A stretch of DNA of 35,508 nucleotides, taken from positions 1 to 35,508 of the forward strand of contig NZ_CALIAA010000088.1 of the NCBI RefSeq assembly GCF_938040765.1. Reading direction: 5' to 3'. The DNA comes from an uncultured Fretibacterium sp. (GTDB lineage: Bacteria; Synergistota; Synergistia; Synergistales; Aminobacteriaceae). Below are positions 1-8,325 of this stretch, piece by piece. The notes beneath the pieces were generated by a model, which saw only the letters and a program-made list of their open reading frames with translations, was not told the DNA's origin and did not search any database. A program made the translations under genes and the position numbers. The first letter of the stretch is position 1; each line of letters opens with the position of its first letter.

Positions 1-991
1 CTCGCCGCCGCCCACCCGAGGGGACGAGGGCCACCCGCGTCGGAGCGACGGAGACGCGGACCAAACGGGCTCCTTCGTCCTCGGCCGCTTTTTCGACCTC
101 GACCGCGAGCACGCAGCTGCGTTCCCGGGGCAGCGTCCTCTGAAAGGACACGAAGTTCCCCAGGGACCATGCGACGAGCCGGGCATCGGTACCATGCACC
201 GAGGAGGCGAGGCTGACCTCCATCGGCTGCAGGACATGAGGGTGGGTCCCGATGACCAGATGGGCCCCCTCCGCCAACGCCGTCTCGGCAGCCCTCCTCT
301 GATGGGCCGACGGGACGAAATGATACTCCTCCCCCCAGTGGAAACAGGCCGCGATGATGTCGGGGCTCAGGGTCCGCGCCCGTGCGAGCCCCTCGGATAT
401 CGCCGAGTCCGAGATCACGTTGAGGTGGACGTCGCTCGAGGAAAGAAGCCGGTTGCTCCCGTAGGAGTAGTTGACGAAGGCCCATCTCAGCCCCCCATGT
501 TCCACCAGAAGCGCGTCGTTTTTGGGAACGTCGTCCAGCCCCAGCCCCGTCCACAGGATGCCCGCCCGGTTCAGGACCTCGACGGTCCGGCGCGCGCCTC
601 CCGCTCCACGATCCAGGATATGGTTGTTCGCCAGGGTGACGACGTGGACCCCCAGACCGACCAGCGCGTCCGCAAGCGAGTCCGGGGTGTTGAACAAGGG
701 ATATCCGGCATACCCCCTTTCGGGGCCGGCGAACGTCGTCTCCAGGTTCCCGACGATCAGGGCATCGCCCCAAAAGAGCGGCTGTACCCTCCGGAACTGC
801 GGGGCGAAGTCCCACTCCACGGCGCCGTTTCTCCTCGTCGCCGCAGCGTCCAGCTGCTGATCGTGGGCCATGATGTCCCCGATGAAAAACGCCCGCGCCC
901 GCAGGGGCAGGGCCAGTGCGGGCATCGGGGTGAACGAAGCGAGCGAAGCAAGGATCACGAGAGAAATGGCGAGAAAAAAAGTCCGCCTCAC
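1..991 (-). CDS. CapA-family metallophosphatase-like exported protein (partial, C-terminus cut by window edge)
   Basis: Reading the minus strand from a GTG at 991 gives 330 codons that run off the left edge, so the C-terminus is missing. The GTG is preceded by GAGGAGGGG seven bases upstream. The first ~27 residues form a signal peptide (basic start, Leu/Ile/Ala core, ending near ALA). The mature part then shows the CapA (PgsA-type) metallophosphoesterase motifs in order: FIGDIMAH, NLETTF, ANNHILDRG, HWGEEY and GTHPHVLQP, which supply the metal-binding Asp, Asn and His residues. CapA proteins are linked to poly-gamma-glutamate or capsule export, but many stand-alone members have no known substrate, and no capB or capC is visible. 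The gene lies 80 nt downstream of the CofE-like gene on the same strand and may be co-transcribed with it. Family is secure, role is not. Confidence 0.85.
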   Translation of the reverse strand, partial: MRRTFFLAISLVILASLASFTPMPALALPLRARAFFIGDIMAHDQQLDAAATRRNGAVEWDFAPQFRRVQPLFWGDALIVGNLETTFAGPERGYAGYPLFNTPDSLADALVGLGVHVVTLANNHILDRGAGGARRTVEVLNRAGILWTGLGLDDVPKNDALLVEHGGLRWAFVNYSYGSNRLLSSSDVHLNVISDSAISEGLARARTLSPDIIAACFHWGEEYHFVPSAHQRRAAETALAEGAHLVIGTHPHVLQPMEVSLASSVHGTDARLVAWSLGNFVSFQRTLPRERSCVLAVEVEKAAEDEGARLVRVSVAPTRVALVPSGGRRR

Positions 992-1071
992 GATCGGTCC
1001 CCTCCTCAGTCTTTCGGCTCAATCCTCCAGTTCGATCCTCCGGCTCGTGCCGTCGAGCTCTTACGGCGGGA

Positions 1072-2277
1072 CTATCCGTCGATGTACGAGTCGAAGTAAC
1101 CCGATATGTGAATGACGGGGGTGCCCCTGTCCCCGCTCCCGGAGACGAGGTCGCACAGGGAGCCCAGAAGATCCGTATAGCGCCTCGGGGTGGTCCCGAG
1201 GGCGTTTTTCTCCTCCGCCAGCCCCGACTCCCTTCCGTTTGCGGCGGGCTTCGAGCGGATGGCGGTGCGAACGGCCTCCTCCGCGTCCCCCTGGGCGTTG
1301 TCCGCGATCATCTTGAACTTGATCTCGGAGGGGGTGCCCTTCAGGCCGTCCGTGTATCCCGGAGAGACGACGGGGTCGGCCAGCTCCCAGATCCCGCAGA
1401 CGGGGTCCTTGAAGGCGCCGTCCCCGTAGACCAGGACCTCGACCCTGCGCCCGGTGAGGCGAAGGATCTCCTGCTGGAGGCTGCGCGCGAAGGGTCCCGC
1501 ATCGCGAGGGAAAAGCTTGACGGTCCCCTCCTGAGAGTAGTTGGACCCCAGAAGCCCGAACTCGGGATTGTATCCGCCCCCATTGGAGCGCGGTTCCGTG
1601 CAGATCTGATCCAGGGTCCAGACCGAAGCTCCCCTTTCCCGCAGAAGGCCGGCATAGAGGACTCGATTGTGGATGTTCGCCATCACGACCCGGGAGGTGA
1701 CGTCCAGGATGCGCAGCGGGTTGTTCGTGAAGTGGATTTCTATCCTTCCCGGGGCCAGGTCCTTGTAGAGCTCCACGTAGTCCACCCCCGTGAAGGGATG
1801 CCTGTAGCGCCCGAACCGCGCGTCGTACTCCGCCGTGCCGAAGCACTCCGGCATTCCCGAGGAACGTTTGAGGTACTCGGCGGGGTCGATCAGGTGGTTG
1901 CCCACCTCGTCCGCGGGGAAGGAGAGGAAGAGATGCACCTTTCCCCGGATGCCCCGGACGATTCCGTCGAGCAGGGACATGAACCGGTTGCGGCTGAGGA
2001 TGGGAAAGGCGACCGCCGCATCCCCCTCCGGGATCTTGTCGCGAACGTCCGCGGCGATCTCCTCCAGAGTGACGATATTGCCCTGCGCCCTCGCCACGAG
2101 GGACTCCGTGACCCCCACCACGTCGCGGTCCCTGATGGTAAAGGGCGCGTAGCCCGATACCGCGGCCTCGACGAGGTGTTCCGCTGCCATCTTCACCAGG
2201 TCGTCGCCCCTGCGGATCACGGGCATACGAATTCCATGCACCTCAACGCCAACCTTACGAAGCACTGCCTCTCCCAT
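1072..2277 (-). CDS. CofE-like (coenzyme F420-0:L-glutamate ligase family) protein
   Basis: A 401-residue protein. The N-terminal half follows the F420_ligase family: a start similar to GIRMPVIRRGDDL, then DRDVVGVTESLVARAQG, which corresponds to the CofE region that binds GTP and metal. CofE adds L-glutamate to coenzyme F420-0. Nothing else of F420 synthesis is in the window, and bacteria of this probable type are not known to make F420, so the enzyme may join glutamate or another amino acid to a different acceptor. At ~400 residues it is longer than the ~250-residue archaeal CofE, and the C-terminal part is not recognised. GGAGG lies 12 bases before the ATG, a long spacing. Upstream is a short AT-rich divergent region shared with the plus-strand gene at 2508. 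Downstream is the capA-like gene. Confidence 0.75.
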   Translation of the reverse strand: MGEAVLRKVGVEVHGIRMPVIRRGDDLVKMAAEHLVEAAVSGYAPFTIRDRDVVGVTESLVARAQGNIVTLEEIAADVRDKIPEGDAAVAFPILSRNRFMSLLDGIVRGIRGKVHLFLSFPADEVGNHLIDPAEYLKRSSGMPECFGTAEYDARFGRYRHPFTGVDYVELYKDLAPGRIEIHFTNNPLRILDVTSRVVMANIHNRVLYAGLLRERGASVWTLDQICTEPRSNGGGYNPEFGLLGSNYSQEGTVKLFPRDAGPFARSLQQEILRLTGRRVEVLVYGDGAFKDPVCGIWELADPVVSPGYTDGLKGTPSEIKFKMIADNAQGDAEEAVRTAIRSKPAANGRESGLAEEKNALGTTPRRYTDLLGSLCDLVSGSGDRGTPVIHISGYFDSYIDG

Positions 2278-2507
2278 AATGATCCGTTACCTCCATAAAA
2301 ACTTCAGTATGAGCCCTGCTCTGTCGATTTTACAACAAAAAAAGTATACAATACGAAGGAAATTTTATCCCGATCCGCCCCGTTTATCAAAAAGATGAAA
2401 TGCGCCGGCGGGAGAAGGCAACACGCGGATGCTTCCAAAGGCGTACCACGCGCCGCCTCGGATGCCAACGTCGAGCGGGCGTCATACTGGCCGGAGGTGA
2501 ACAGCTC
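2278..2507. promoter_or_regulatory. AT-rich divergent intergenic region
   Basis: This 230-nt gap separates two divergent genes, so it should hold promoters for both. Positions about 2325-2375 are strikingly AT-rich compared with the surrounding GC-rich DNA and contain GTATAC, which can be read as part of a -10 element (TATACA on plus, TATACT on minus). No convincing -35 element was found at standard spacing on either strand. The plus-strand ribosome-binding site GGAGGTGA is at 2493-2500. Confidence 0.4.
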
Positions 2508-3869
2508 GTGAACAACCTGTACGAACAGATGGATTTTGTCTTGTCTGGAGGAGCGCTGAAATCGCTTACAGACTTTCTTGCCCTCAGGGTCCCGTCCGCC
2601 CTCATCCTGGTTCCCCGAGGGGCGGACCTCCATATCCTCGACGCTGTGGGAGTGAACCCGACGCAGCTCATTCTGCCGGGCGAGGGCCTTCGCCTGGGTT
2701 CCCTCTTCTCGAGCCGCCCCGCCGTGTCCCCCTGCGAGCTGGAACAGGCTCGGACGGAGAAGGAAGAATGGCCGTGGGTTCTGCGCATGCGCGGGCCCCA
2801 CTGGGAGGTCTATGTCCTGCTGAGGGAAAAGGCCGACGAGTCCCTGCTGGACGAACTGAAGCCCTACGCCGGCATGGTTCGGCTCTGGCAGCAGTTTCAG
2901 AGGGTCGACGCCAACGAGGGCAAGCTCTCCCGCCTCTCCTACATGATCCTGGCAACGAAGAGCACCCTGGCCTCCATATTCGAGCCCATGCCCCTCGAAT
3001 ACTTCGCCTCGTTCGTCGCGGACGTCCTTCGCGAGAGCCTGTTCCCGAGGTCCGTCTCCATCCTGAAGGACGAAGGCGGCCATCTGAAGCTCCTGGCCGG
3101 AAAAATGGACGTCCTTCCGCCGCGCGAGGGCATCTACGCGCAGGCCATCCTTCCCTCCGCGCCGGTCCTGGACCAGGGTTCCGCCCCCTATCGGGCCGTG
3201 CTTCCCATCGCCGAGGCGGAGACGCGGCTCTTCTGCGTCCTGGAATGGGAGGACCTCCCGGACGGCGAGATGCTTCATTTCCTCGAGCTCCTGGGAAATC
3301 TCGCCTCCCGCGCCCTCGCCATCAACAGCCTCCGTTCGAAGAACACGCTGGCGGCGTCTCAGGCCTCCTCGGGGGACTTCACGATCCTCTCCCTCTCCAG
3401 CGTCCTGAAAGCCCTGAGGGACGAGGGGGACCGCAGCCGTTTCCTGGCCCTCGCCGCGGATGTGTTCCTGGAGATGGGGCAGATGTCGGAATGCCTTTTG
3501 TCCGTGTGGGACGGGGAACACGGGGGCTACGCCCTGGCGGAGCATCGCTCCGGAGGCGTCAGGGATTGCTCGGAGCATCCCGTCCTGCGCGCTTCCCGGC
3601 GATGCGAGGTCTCCCGCAGCCTGCAGCCGCTCTACGACCTGAAGCATACCCCGGCCGCAGAGCTCCTCGGTTCCTGGGGGCTGGACGCCGCTTCGTGGAA
3701 GGAGCTCGAGCACATGCAGTATCTGGTCCCGATCCACGACGGAAAGAGCGTCGAGGGGTTCGTCGCCCTCGCCTCGGACTCCGGCGTCGCGCCCGGCGAA
3801 CCCCAGCGGGAGGCCCTGAGCATCGCGGCCCAGTTCACGGGCTACGAAATTCGGAAGTTCAAAAGCTAG
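2508..3869 (+). CDS. Conserved hypothetical cytoplasmic protein, possibly tandem GAF-like domains
   Basis: A longer open frame begins at an ATG at 2400, but the GTG at 2508 is preceded by GGAGGTGA with a 7-nt gap, so it is chosen as the start (453 residues). There is no signal peptide or membrane segment. The fold pattern, inferred by eye, is alternating strands and long helices. Two stretches, about residues 150-280 and 310-450, each have a helix, a sensor-like beta sheet with short acidic turns, and a closing helix, which resembles GAF or similar ligand-sensing domains. No kinase, GGDEF or helix-turn-helix output domain is present. It is a single-gene unit: divergent from the CofE-like gene and closed by a strong terminator at 3881. 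I do not recognise the family with certainty, and the GAF comparison is only structural intuition. Confidence 0.8.
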   Translation: MNNLYEQMDFVLSGGALKSLTDFLALRVPSALILVPRGADLHILDAVGVNPTQLILPGEGLRLGSLFSSRPAVSPCELEQARTEKEEWPWVLRMRGPHWEVYVLLREKADESLLDELKPYAGMVRLWQQFQRVDANEGKLSRLSYMILATKSTLASIFEPMPLEYFASFVADVLRESLFPRSVSILKDEGGHLKLLAGKMDVLPPREGIYAQAILPSAPVLDQGSAPYRAVLPIAEAETRLFCVLEWEDLPDGEMLHFLELLGNLASRALAINSLRSKNTLAASQASSGDFTILSLSSVLKALRDEGDRSRFLALAADVFLEMGQMSECLLSVWDGEHGGYALAEHRSGGVRDCSEHPVLRASRRCEVSRSLQPLYDLKHTPAAELLGSWGLDAASWKELEHMQYLVPIHDGKSVEGFVALASDSGVAPGEPQREALSIAAQFTGYEIRKFKS

Positions 3870-3880
3870 GGAAAAAACAC

Positions 3881-3903
3881 GGGGCGCCCCTCGGAGGCGC
3901 CCC
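3881..3903. terminator. Bidirectional Rho-independent terminator
   Basis: GGGGCGCC (3881-3888), a 7-nt loop, then GGCGCCCC (3896-3903) give a perfect 8-bp GC stem. On the plus strand it is followed by GCACTTTTA. On the minus strand it is followed by GTGTTTTTTCCC. It sits between two convergent genes (stops at 3869 and 3931), so it can end both transcripts. Confidence 0.9.
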
Positions 3904-3930
3904 GCACTTTTAGAACGGGCTTTCGGATCC

Positions 3931-5238
3931 TTATCGGGAGGTGCTGCCGATCTCCCTTCCCGACGTCAGAACCCCCTTCACGCTTCCGGACGCCATGCAC
4001 TTCTCCAGTCTTCCGGAGACCATCTCCCCGACCAGGCCCCCGACCGATTTGCCTCCCTCGACGTAGCCCAGTGTCTCGCAGCGATCCGCGATTCCCCTCT
4101 CCATCCGGCCCGCGAAGCCGCCCACACCCGCGGTTCCGCTGACAGTGGCCTCCACGATGCAGCGCCGTGCCAGGCCGTTGACCCAGAGCCCCGCCACCCC
4201 GCCCGTCCGCTCCCATCCCAGGACGGAGCCGGAGACGGTGTTGTCGGTCAGGGTCCCGGACTCCACCCAGCCCACAAGCCCGCCCGTATTCTCCTTGCCC
4301 TCGACCATCCCGTCGAAGAGGGACCGGCGGATGATGACGGAATCGGAAGCGAAGCCAATCAGGCCGCCAACCGTCTTGCGGCCCTGTACTCCCAGCTCAC
4401 GGGTCCTCACCTCGCTCAGCTCTCCCTGACGGACGTTGCCCGCCAGGCCGCCGACGTTATCCTGGCCCGAAATTTCCCCGCGGACCTCGGCTCGGGCGAG
4501 AACGGTGCCGAACATGGATCCGATCAGTCCCCCGGCACTCGATGCGCGGCCCTTGATCGTCCCCGAGAAGGAAAGTCCGGACATCCGGCTCTCGGAGGCC
4601 TTCCCGATCATCCCTCCCACGTTCTCCGTGCCCAGCACGCTGCCGGATACGGAACAGTTCTTCAGCTCGGAGCGTACGGCAAGCCCCGCCAGAATGCCGA
4701 CATTGGAGCCGCCCGATACGGAGGCGTCCTCAATGGTAAGCCTCACGACGGTCGCCCCCTCCAATACCCCGAAGAGTCCCGCCATGCCCGCGGCCGGAGC
4801 CTCGATGTTGAGCCCACGCACGACATGGCCGTTCCCGTCGAAGACGCCCTTGAACGGGCGGCTTCCGCGCTCCCGGTAAAAACCGATGGGATTCCAGCGC
4901 CTGCCGCTCAAATCGAGGTCGGCCATCAGGCGAATCCTCTGACCGGAATAGGAATTGCCCTGATTGACGGATTGGGCCAGGGCCTCCATCTGGGCCGCCG
5001 TGCGGACGATCCAGGGACTCTTGACCGATCCGTTTCCCGAAGCGAAGATTCTGCCGCTCTTTCTTCGAGAACCTCTCCTCCTGAGCGAGGCCTTACGGAC
5101 GGACCCGCGGCTCTTTACTCCGGACTTCTTGGAGACCACCTCGACGTCTCCAGCCTTTGCGGGTGACGTCCAGAAAGCCGAGATCCCCAGGAAAAACGAA
5201 AGGCCCAGCACCAAAACAAAAAATCTCCCCATCCGCAT
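3931..5238 (-). CDS. Secreted GLUG-repeat protein
   Basis: The open frame extends up to 5352, but the stretch from 5238 starts with a clear signal peptide (MRMGRFF, then a Leu/Phe/Val core, ending near SPAKA), so 5238 is used (435 residues); the ATG at 5232 is an alternative and neither has a strong ribosome-binding site. After a very basic linker (about residues 30-65) comes the typical GLUG entry region with WIV, AQMEAL, LMADLDLSG and FDGNGHVVRGL. About ten repeats of ~33 residues follow, each with a core like VGGLIG, VGGLAG or TGGLVG. Such repeats stack into a right-handed beta helix and occur in surface adhesins and in IgA1-protease-type proteins. No peptidase motif, sorting signal or C-terminal anchor is visible, so it is probably released or periplasmic. 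It is monocistronic and ends at the terminator at 3881-3903. Confidence 0.85.
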   Translation of the reverse strand: MRMGRFFVLVLGLSFFLGISAFWTSPAKAGDVEVVSKKSGVKSRGSVRKASLRRRGSRRKSGRIFASGNGSVKSPWIVRTAAQMEALAQSVNQGNSYSGQRIRLMADLDLSGRRWNPIGFYRERGSRPFKGVFDGNGHVVRGLNIEAPAAGMAGLFGVLEGATVVRLTIEDASVSGGSNVGILAGLAVRSELKNCSVSGSVLGTENVGGMIGKASESRMSGLSFSGTIKGRASSAGGLIGSMFGTVLARAEVRGEISGQDNVGGLAGNVRQGELSEVRTRELGVQGRKTVGGLIGFASDSVIIRRSLFDGMVEGKENTGGLVGWVESGTLTDNTVSGSVLGWERTGGVAGLWVNGLARRCIVEATVSGTAGVGGFAGRMERGIADRCETLGYVEGGKSVGGLVGEMVSGRLEKCMASGSVKGVLTSGREIGSTSR

Positions 5239-5636
5239 CGCACAAAATCTCTTGAGCTCCGTAAACAATTTTCGACATCCTTTCCCGAAAATATCCCTCG
5301 TCTGCAGGAGAAATCCGCTCTTCAAAACGTTTGCACAGCCATGGCACCCCACTCAGACGAAGCTCCCCGGAGTCTTCCAGGCACTTTCTTTATTCTATCT
5401 TATTCCTCCCAAAATACGGAACAAAAACTCATTCATTTTACGTTTTTATCTCAACAGATGATGTTGTCATCCCGACAGGATGGTCCGGAACGGGAAATAC
5501 CACCCCTAATCCCGCCCCGATCCAGCCTCCCAAGGCTTGACATGGCATTCCTTTCCAATCACAATGAGGTCAGGGAAGAACGTCGGGGACGCACCTCCCC
5601 AAATCCGGTCGGCTTAATGGAGGAAAGGATTCGAAC
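5239..5636. other. 398-nt divergent intergenic region
   Basis: No gene was found here on either strand. Positions 5370-5460 are AT-rich (runs such as TTTATTCTATCTTATT) and probably include the promoter of the minus-strand GLUG gene, though no -35/-10 pair stands out. The right part holds the candidate promoter for the plus-strand module (5537-5565) and its ribosome-binding site. The GGATTCGAAC near 5625 is not part of a tRNA, since no matching arms surround it. Confidence 0.5.
5537..5565 (+). promoter_or_regulatory. Candidate sigma-70-type promoter of the zinc-ribbon/SPFH module
   Basis: A perfect TTGACA at 5537-5542 is followed after 17 nt by CACAAT (5560-5565), four of six matches to the -10 consensus. 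The predicted transcript start would lie about 65 nt before the first ATG of the module. Inferred from sequence only. Confidence 0.5.
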
Positions 5637-6224
5637 ATGAACTGCAGACACTGCGGCGCGGCCCTGCCCATCGGGGCCGAACGATGCGAGTATTGCGGTG
5701 CGGCCACGCCGCACGCGGCGGACAATCTCGAGACGATCCTGAGGGAAAAGAAAAGGAAAGGGCTTCTCTCCATGAAGCGGGTGTCGGGGGGAATGCTCTT
5801 CTTCCTTTATTTTTTCACCGTCGGCGTCTACGGCAGCGTGTGGCATGTCCTCAGGAACAAATCCCTGAACCGCCTCGCCCCGAATATCCAGATTCCCCTC
5901 TGGGCGGCCTGCCTGCAGCTCGCCCTTCACCTGGGTTGGATTCTGATCCCCCAGAGCTCCGTCGGCCAGGCCCTGGGGCTCTCGGAGGAGAATGTTCAGG
6001 ACTGTTTCAACCTTCTGAGCCTGGCGGCTTTCATCCTTTCCATCTGGCTGTCCTTCAAGGCTCGCAGCATCCTTCAGCTCTACGCCTCGCGCTACCTGGA
6101 GAAGAGCGTCGCCGTCCTGAGCATCGCCCCGTCGGGCCTGATGATCTTTCTTTTCGGTCCTCTTTATCTCCAGGGCCAGATCAACAGGATGATCGCCATG
6201 GAGCTGCTGAACCCCGACCTGTAG
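5637..6224 (+). CDS. Zinc-ribbon membrane protein with DUF4234-like domain
   Basis: A 195-residue protein. Residues 3-20 form a one-knuckle-pair zinc ribbon (CRHCG then CEYCG, 12 residues between the pairs). A basic linker follows, then four predicted membrane helices at about 50-70, 85-104, 122-140 and 158-178. The segment around the first helix (VGVYGSVWHVLRNKSLNRL) resembles the DUF4234 family of small membrane proteins. GGAGG lies 13 nt before the ATG. It is the first gene of a three-gene plus-strand set, 27 nt before the SPFH gene. In Bacillus subtilis a YdjI-type SPFH protein is likewise encoded beside a zinc-ribbon membrane protein (YdjG), so the pairing looks functional. The ribbon may dock the protein to the SPFH partner, but that is inference. 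Confidence 0.8.
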   Translation: MNCRHCGAALPIGAERCEYCGAATPHAADNLETILREKKRKGLLSMKRVSGGMLFFLYFFTVGVYGSVWHVLRNKSLNRLAPNIQIPLWAACLQLALHLGWILIPQSSVGQALGLSEENVQDCFNLLSLAAFILSIWLSFKARSILQLYASRYLEKSVAVLSIAPSGLMIFLFGPLYLQGQINRMIAMELLNPDL

Positions 6225-6251
6225 ACCAGAGACAAAAAGGAGCGGATACAA

Positions 6252-7433
6252 ATGGCCTTGATGCAAATTGTAAGATGGGACTCCGGCCTGAACCCGGCGG
6301 ACATCTTCGCCTGGCGCTATGTGGACCCCAAGAATCCGGACAGGAGCGACGCCCTGGGCAACTGGACCCAGCTGGTTGTCCAGGAATCCCAGGAGGCCAT
6401 CCTCTTCCGGGACGGACAGGCGCTCGACCTCTTTGGGCCCGGGCGCTACGTCCTCTCCACGGACAACATCCCGCTGCTGAGGCGCCTGATCAACCTGCCC
6501 ACCGGCGGCGAGACCCCCTTCAAGGCCCACGTCTGGTTCGTCAACAAGCTCAACATCCTGGACGTCAAATGGGGCACGCTCTCTCCCCTGCTCCTGCGCG
6601 ATCCCGAATATCAGATCCCCATCCCCGTTCGAGCCTATGGACAGTTCGGCGTCCGCATCCGCGACAGCCGCAAGTTTCTGCTCAAACTGGTCGGGACCCG
6701 CACGCGGCTGACCCGGGACGAGCTCGTCGATTCCTTCCGGGGGCTGCTGCTCAGCCGCATCGGCGACATGGTCGCGAGCTACATCACGCTGCGGAAAATC
6801 AACATCTTCGACATCAGCGCCTACCTCAAGGACATGTCGGACGAGGCCGCGGAGGAGGTGCGCCCCGTATTCGAGGAGTACGGCATCGAGCCCGCGAACT
6901 TCTTCTTCGGGTCCATCAACGTGCCCGAGGACGACGAGGCCGTCCAGGACCTGAAAAAGGCGATGAGCGAGCGGGCGCGCATGAACGTCATGGGCTACAA
7001 CTACCAGCAGAGGCGCTCCTTCGACGCCATGGAGGGGATGGCTCAGGCCTCGGGCTCCGGCGAGGGCGGAGGGGGAAATCCCCTGCTTGGGGCCGGCATG
7101 GGGCTCGGCGCGGGCCTGGGCATGGGGGGAGCCTTCGGGCAGATGGCCTCCCAGATGGGGCAATTCCTCAACACGTCCCCAACCGGCGCATCGCGTGCCT
7201 GCCCCAAGTGCGGCAAGGCCTGCGGCGAGGGACGCTTTTGTCCCTCGTGCGGCGCATCCCTTGCCCCCGGCTGCCCTCATTGCGGTGCGGAAATAGCCGC
7301 CGATGCTCGTTTCTGCTCCAAGTGCGGCAAGCCAATCTCGAGGGTGTGCGAGTGCGGCGCGGCGCTTGCCCCCGATGCGGCCTTCTGCTCCCGGTGCGGC
7401 AGGAGCACGGAGGGCGAAGCCTCTCAAAACTGA
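6252..7433 (+). CDS. SPFH-domain protein, YdjI/virion-core-like, with C-terminal zinc ribbons
   Basis: A 393-residue protein with AAGGAG nine nt before the ATG. About residues 30-230 match the YdjI-type SPFH family (COG4260, once called virion core protein), with features such as ESQEAILFRDGQ near the start and YGQFGVRIRDSRKFL in the middle. SPFH proteins oligomerise on membranes and organise microdomains. There is no transmembrane helix. A Gly/Met-rich linker (about 255-305) leads to three successive zinc ribbons at about 315-390, each with paired CxxC motifs (CPKCG..CPSCG, CPHCG..CSKCG, CECG..CSRCG). Genes on both sides encode membrane proteins, the upstream one also with a zinc ribbon. Known relatives belong to membrane-stress loci with PspA in Bacillus; no PspA is encoded here. 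Confidence 0.9.
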   Translation: MALMQIVRWDSGLNPADIFAWRYVDPKNPDRSDALGNWTQLVVQESQEAILFRDGQALDLFGPGRYVLSTDNIPLLRRLINLPTGGETPFKAHVWFVNKLNILDVKWGTLSPLLLRDPEYQIPIPVRAYGQFGVRIRDSRKFLLKLVGTRTRLTRDELVDSFRGLLLSRIGDMVASYITLRKINIFDISAYLKDMSDEAAEEVRPVFEEYGIEPANFFFGSINVPEDDEAVQDLKKAMSERARMNVMGYNYQQRRSFDAMEGMAQASGSGEGGGGNPLLGAGMGLGAGLGMGGAFGQMASQMGQFLNTSPTGASRACPKCGKACGEGRFCPSCGASLAPGCPHCGAEIAADARFCSKCGKPISRVCECGAALAPDAAFCSRCGRSTEGEASQN

Positions 7434-7464
7434 CGAAAGCACGTGACGGAAAGGGGAAAACAAC

Positions 7465-8214
7465 ATGAGCAAGGCAACCAACAAGGTTCGGCATATCTTC
7501 AATCTCTTTCTTCTGCTGTTTCTGGTCGCGGTGGTGGCGGGGGTTTGCGTCTGGTTCCTGACGACCCCCGAGGCACGGGGGACCACCTTCTGGATGTCCA
7601 TGGGGTTCCTGGCCTTCGCAGCCCTGTTGGGCACCCTCTTCGCCTCCCGGATCGTGCTCCGAAGCAACGCGGGCAGGGAGATTCCCCACGGATTCTCCCA
7701 CATTTACCTGCTCGCCCTCTATTTCATCTTCGTCATCGCCATGGCCTTGGTGAACGCCCGTATCGCGTTTTCCGTCACCACCTATTTCCTGATTCACATC
7801 GTCGGCCTGGCCGTCTTCCTCATTCCGCTCCTCCTCACCAACATGGCCATGCTGAAGCTGAGCGGGGCGGATCGGGAGGAACAGCGGCAGGGACGCCAAA
7901 ATCTGGCGGCGGCGGCCATGCGCGTGAGGAACATGGCCGAGGACCTGAAAGGCATTGTCGCCGGCGATCGGGAGCGGATCGCTCCACTTCTCGCGCTGGC
8001 GGATTCCCTCCAGTACTCCGATCCCAGCGCCGCCCCCGGGGAGGCGGAGAACGCGCTGAAAGGCGCATTGGACGCCCTGGACGAGGAGGCCGGGATGATG
8101 ATGGCCTCGCCCGATACCGAGCGAGGCGATCGATGGGAAAAAGTTCTGAGGGCCTGCGTCAAGGCGGAGCGCGCGCTCGAGGCGCGAAACGCGGCGCTCC
8201 TGAACTCCCGATAG
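7465..8214 (+). CDS. Four-helix inner-membrane protein with cytoplasmic helical tail
   Basis: A 249-residue protein of unknown family. Four membrane helices are visible at about residues 10-32, 40-58, 74-96 and 103-126. After them comes a cytoplasmic tail of ~120 residues rich in Ala, Glu, Arg and Asp with heptad-like spacing, so probably coiled coil. AAAGGGG sits 8 nt before the ATG. It lies 31 nt after the SPFH gene and is the last gene before a very strong terminator, so the three genes 5637-8214 form one transcription unit. The tail could be the part that contacts the SPFH oligomer, but that is inference. No enzyme motif was seen. Confidence 0.8.
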   Translation: MSKATNKVRHIFNLFLLLFLVAVVAGVCVWFLTTPEARGTTFWMSMGFLAFAALLGTLFASRIVLRSNAGREIPHGFSHIYLLALYFIFVIAMALVNARIAFSVTTYFLIHIVGLAVFLIPLLLTNMAMLKLSGADREEQRQGRQNLAAAAMRVRNMAEDLKGIVAGDRERIAPLLALADSLQYSDPSAAPGEAENALKGALDALDEEAGMMMASPDTERGDRWEKVLRACVKAERALEARNAALLNSR

Positions 8215-8266
8215 GGCTCCCTGGTTCTGGGCGCCAGCTCCTTTCTTTTCATCGCATCGCGTCATA

Positions 8267-8307
8267 AAAACAAGGGCTCCCGGCCTGCCGCCGGGAGCCC
8301 TTGTTTT
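8267..8307. terminator. Strong bidirectional Rho-independent terminator
   Basis: An 18-bp perfect inverted repeat (8267-8284 and 8290-8307) with a 5-nt loop. The arm runs from AAAACAAGGG through CTCCCGGC, so the stem itself ends in a TTTT tract on both strands. It separates the convergent membrane-protein gene (stop 8214) and fhs (stop 8326). Confidence 0.95.
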
Positions 8308-8325
8308 CGTATGAGGCATAAAGTG

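Noticed and set aside
5620..5637. GGATTCGAAC resembling a tRNA T-loop
   Set aside because: No acceptor, D or anticodon arm can be drawn around it; it is the region just before an ATG.
5559..7703. 714-codon open frame on the minus strand
   Set aside because: Antisense to the zinc-ribbon and SPFH genes; its translation has no domain, and the plus-strand genes have promoters, ribosome-binding sites and conserved motifs.
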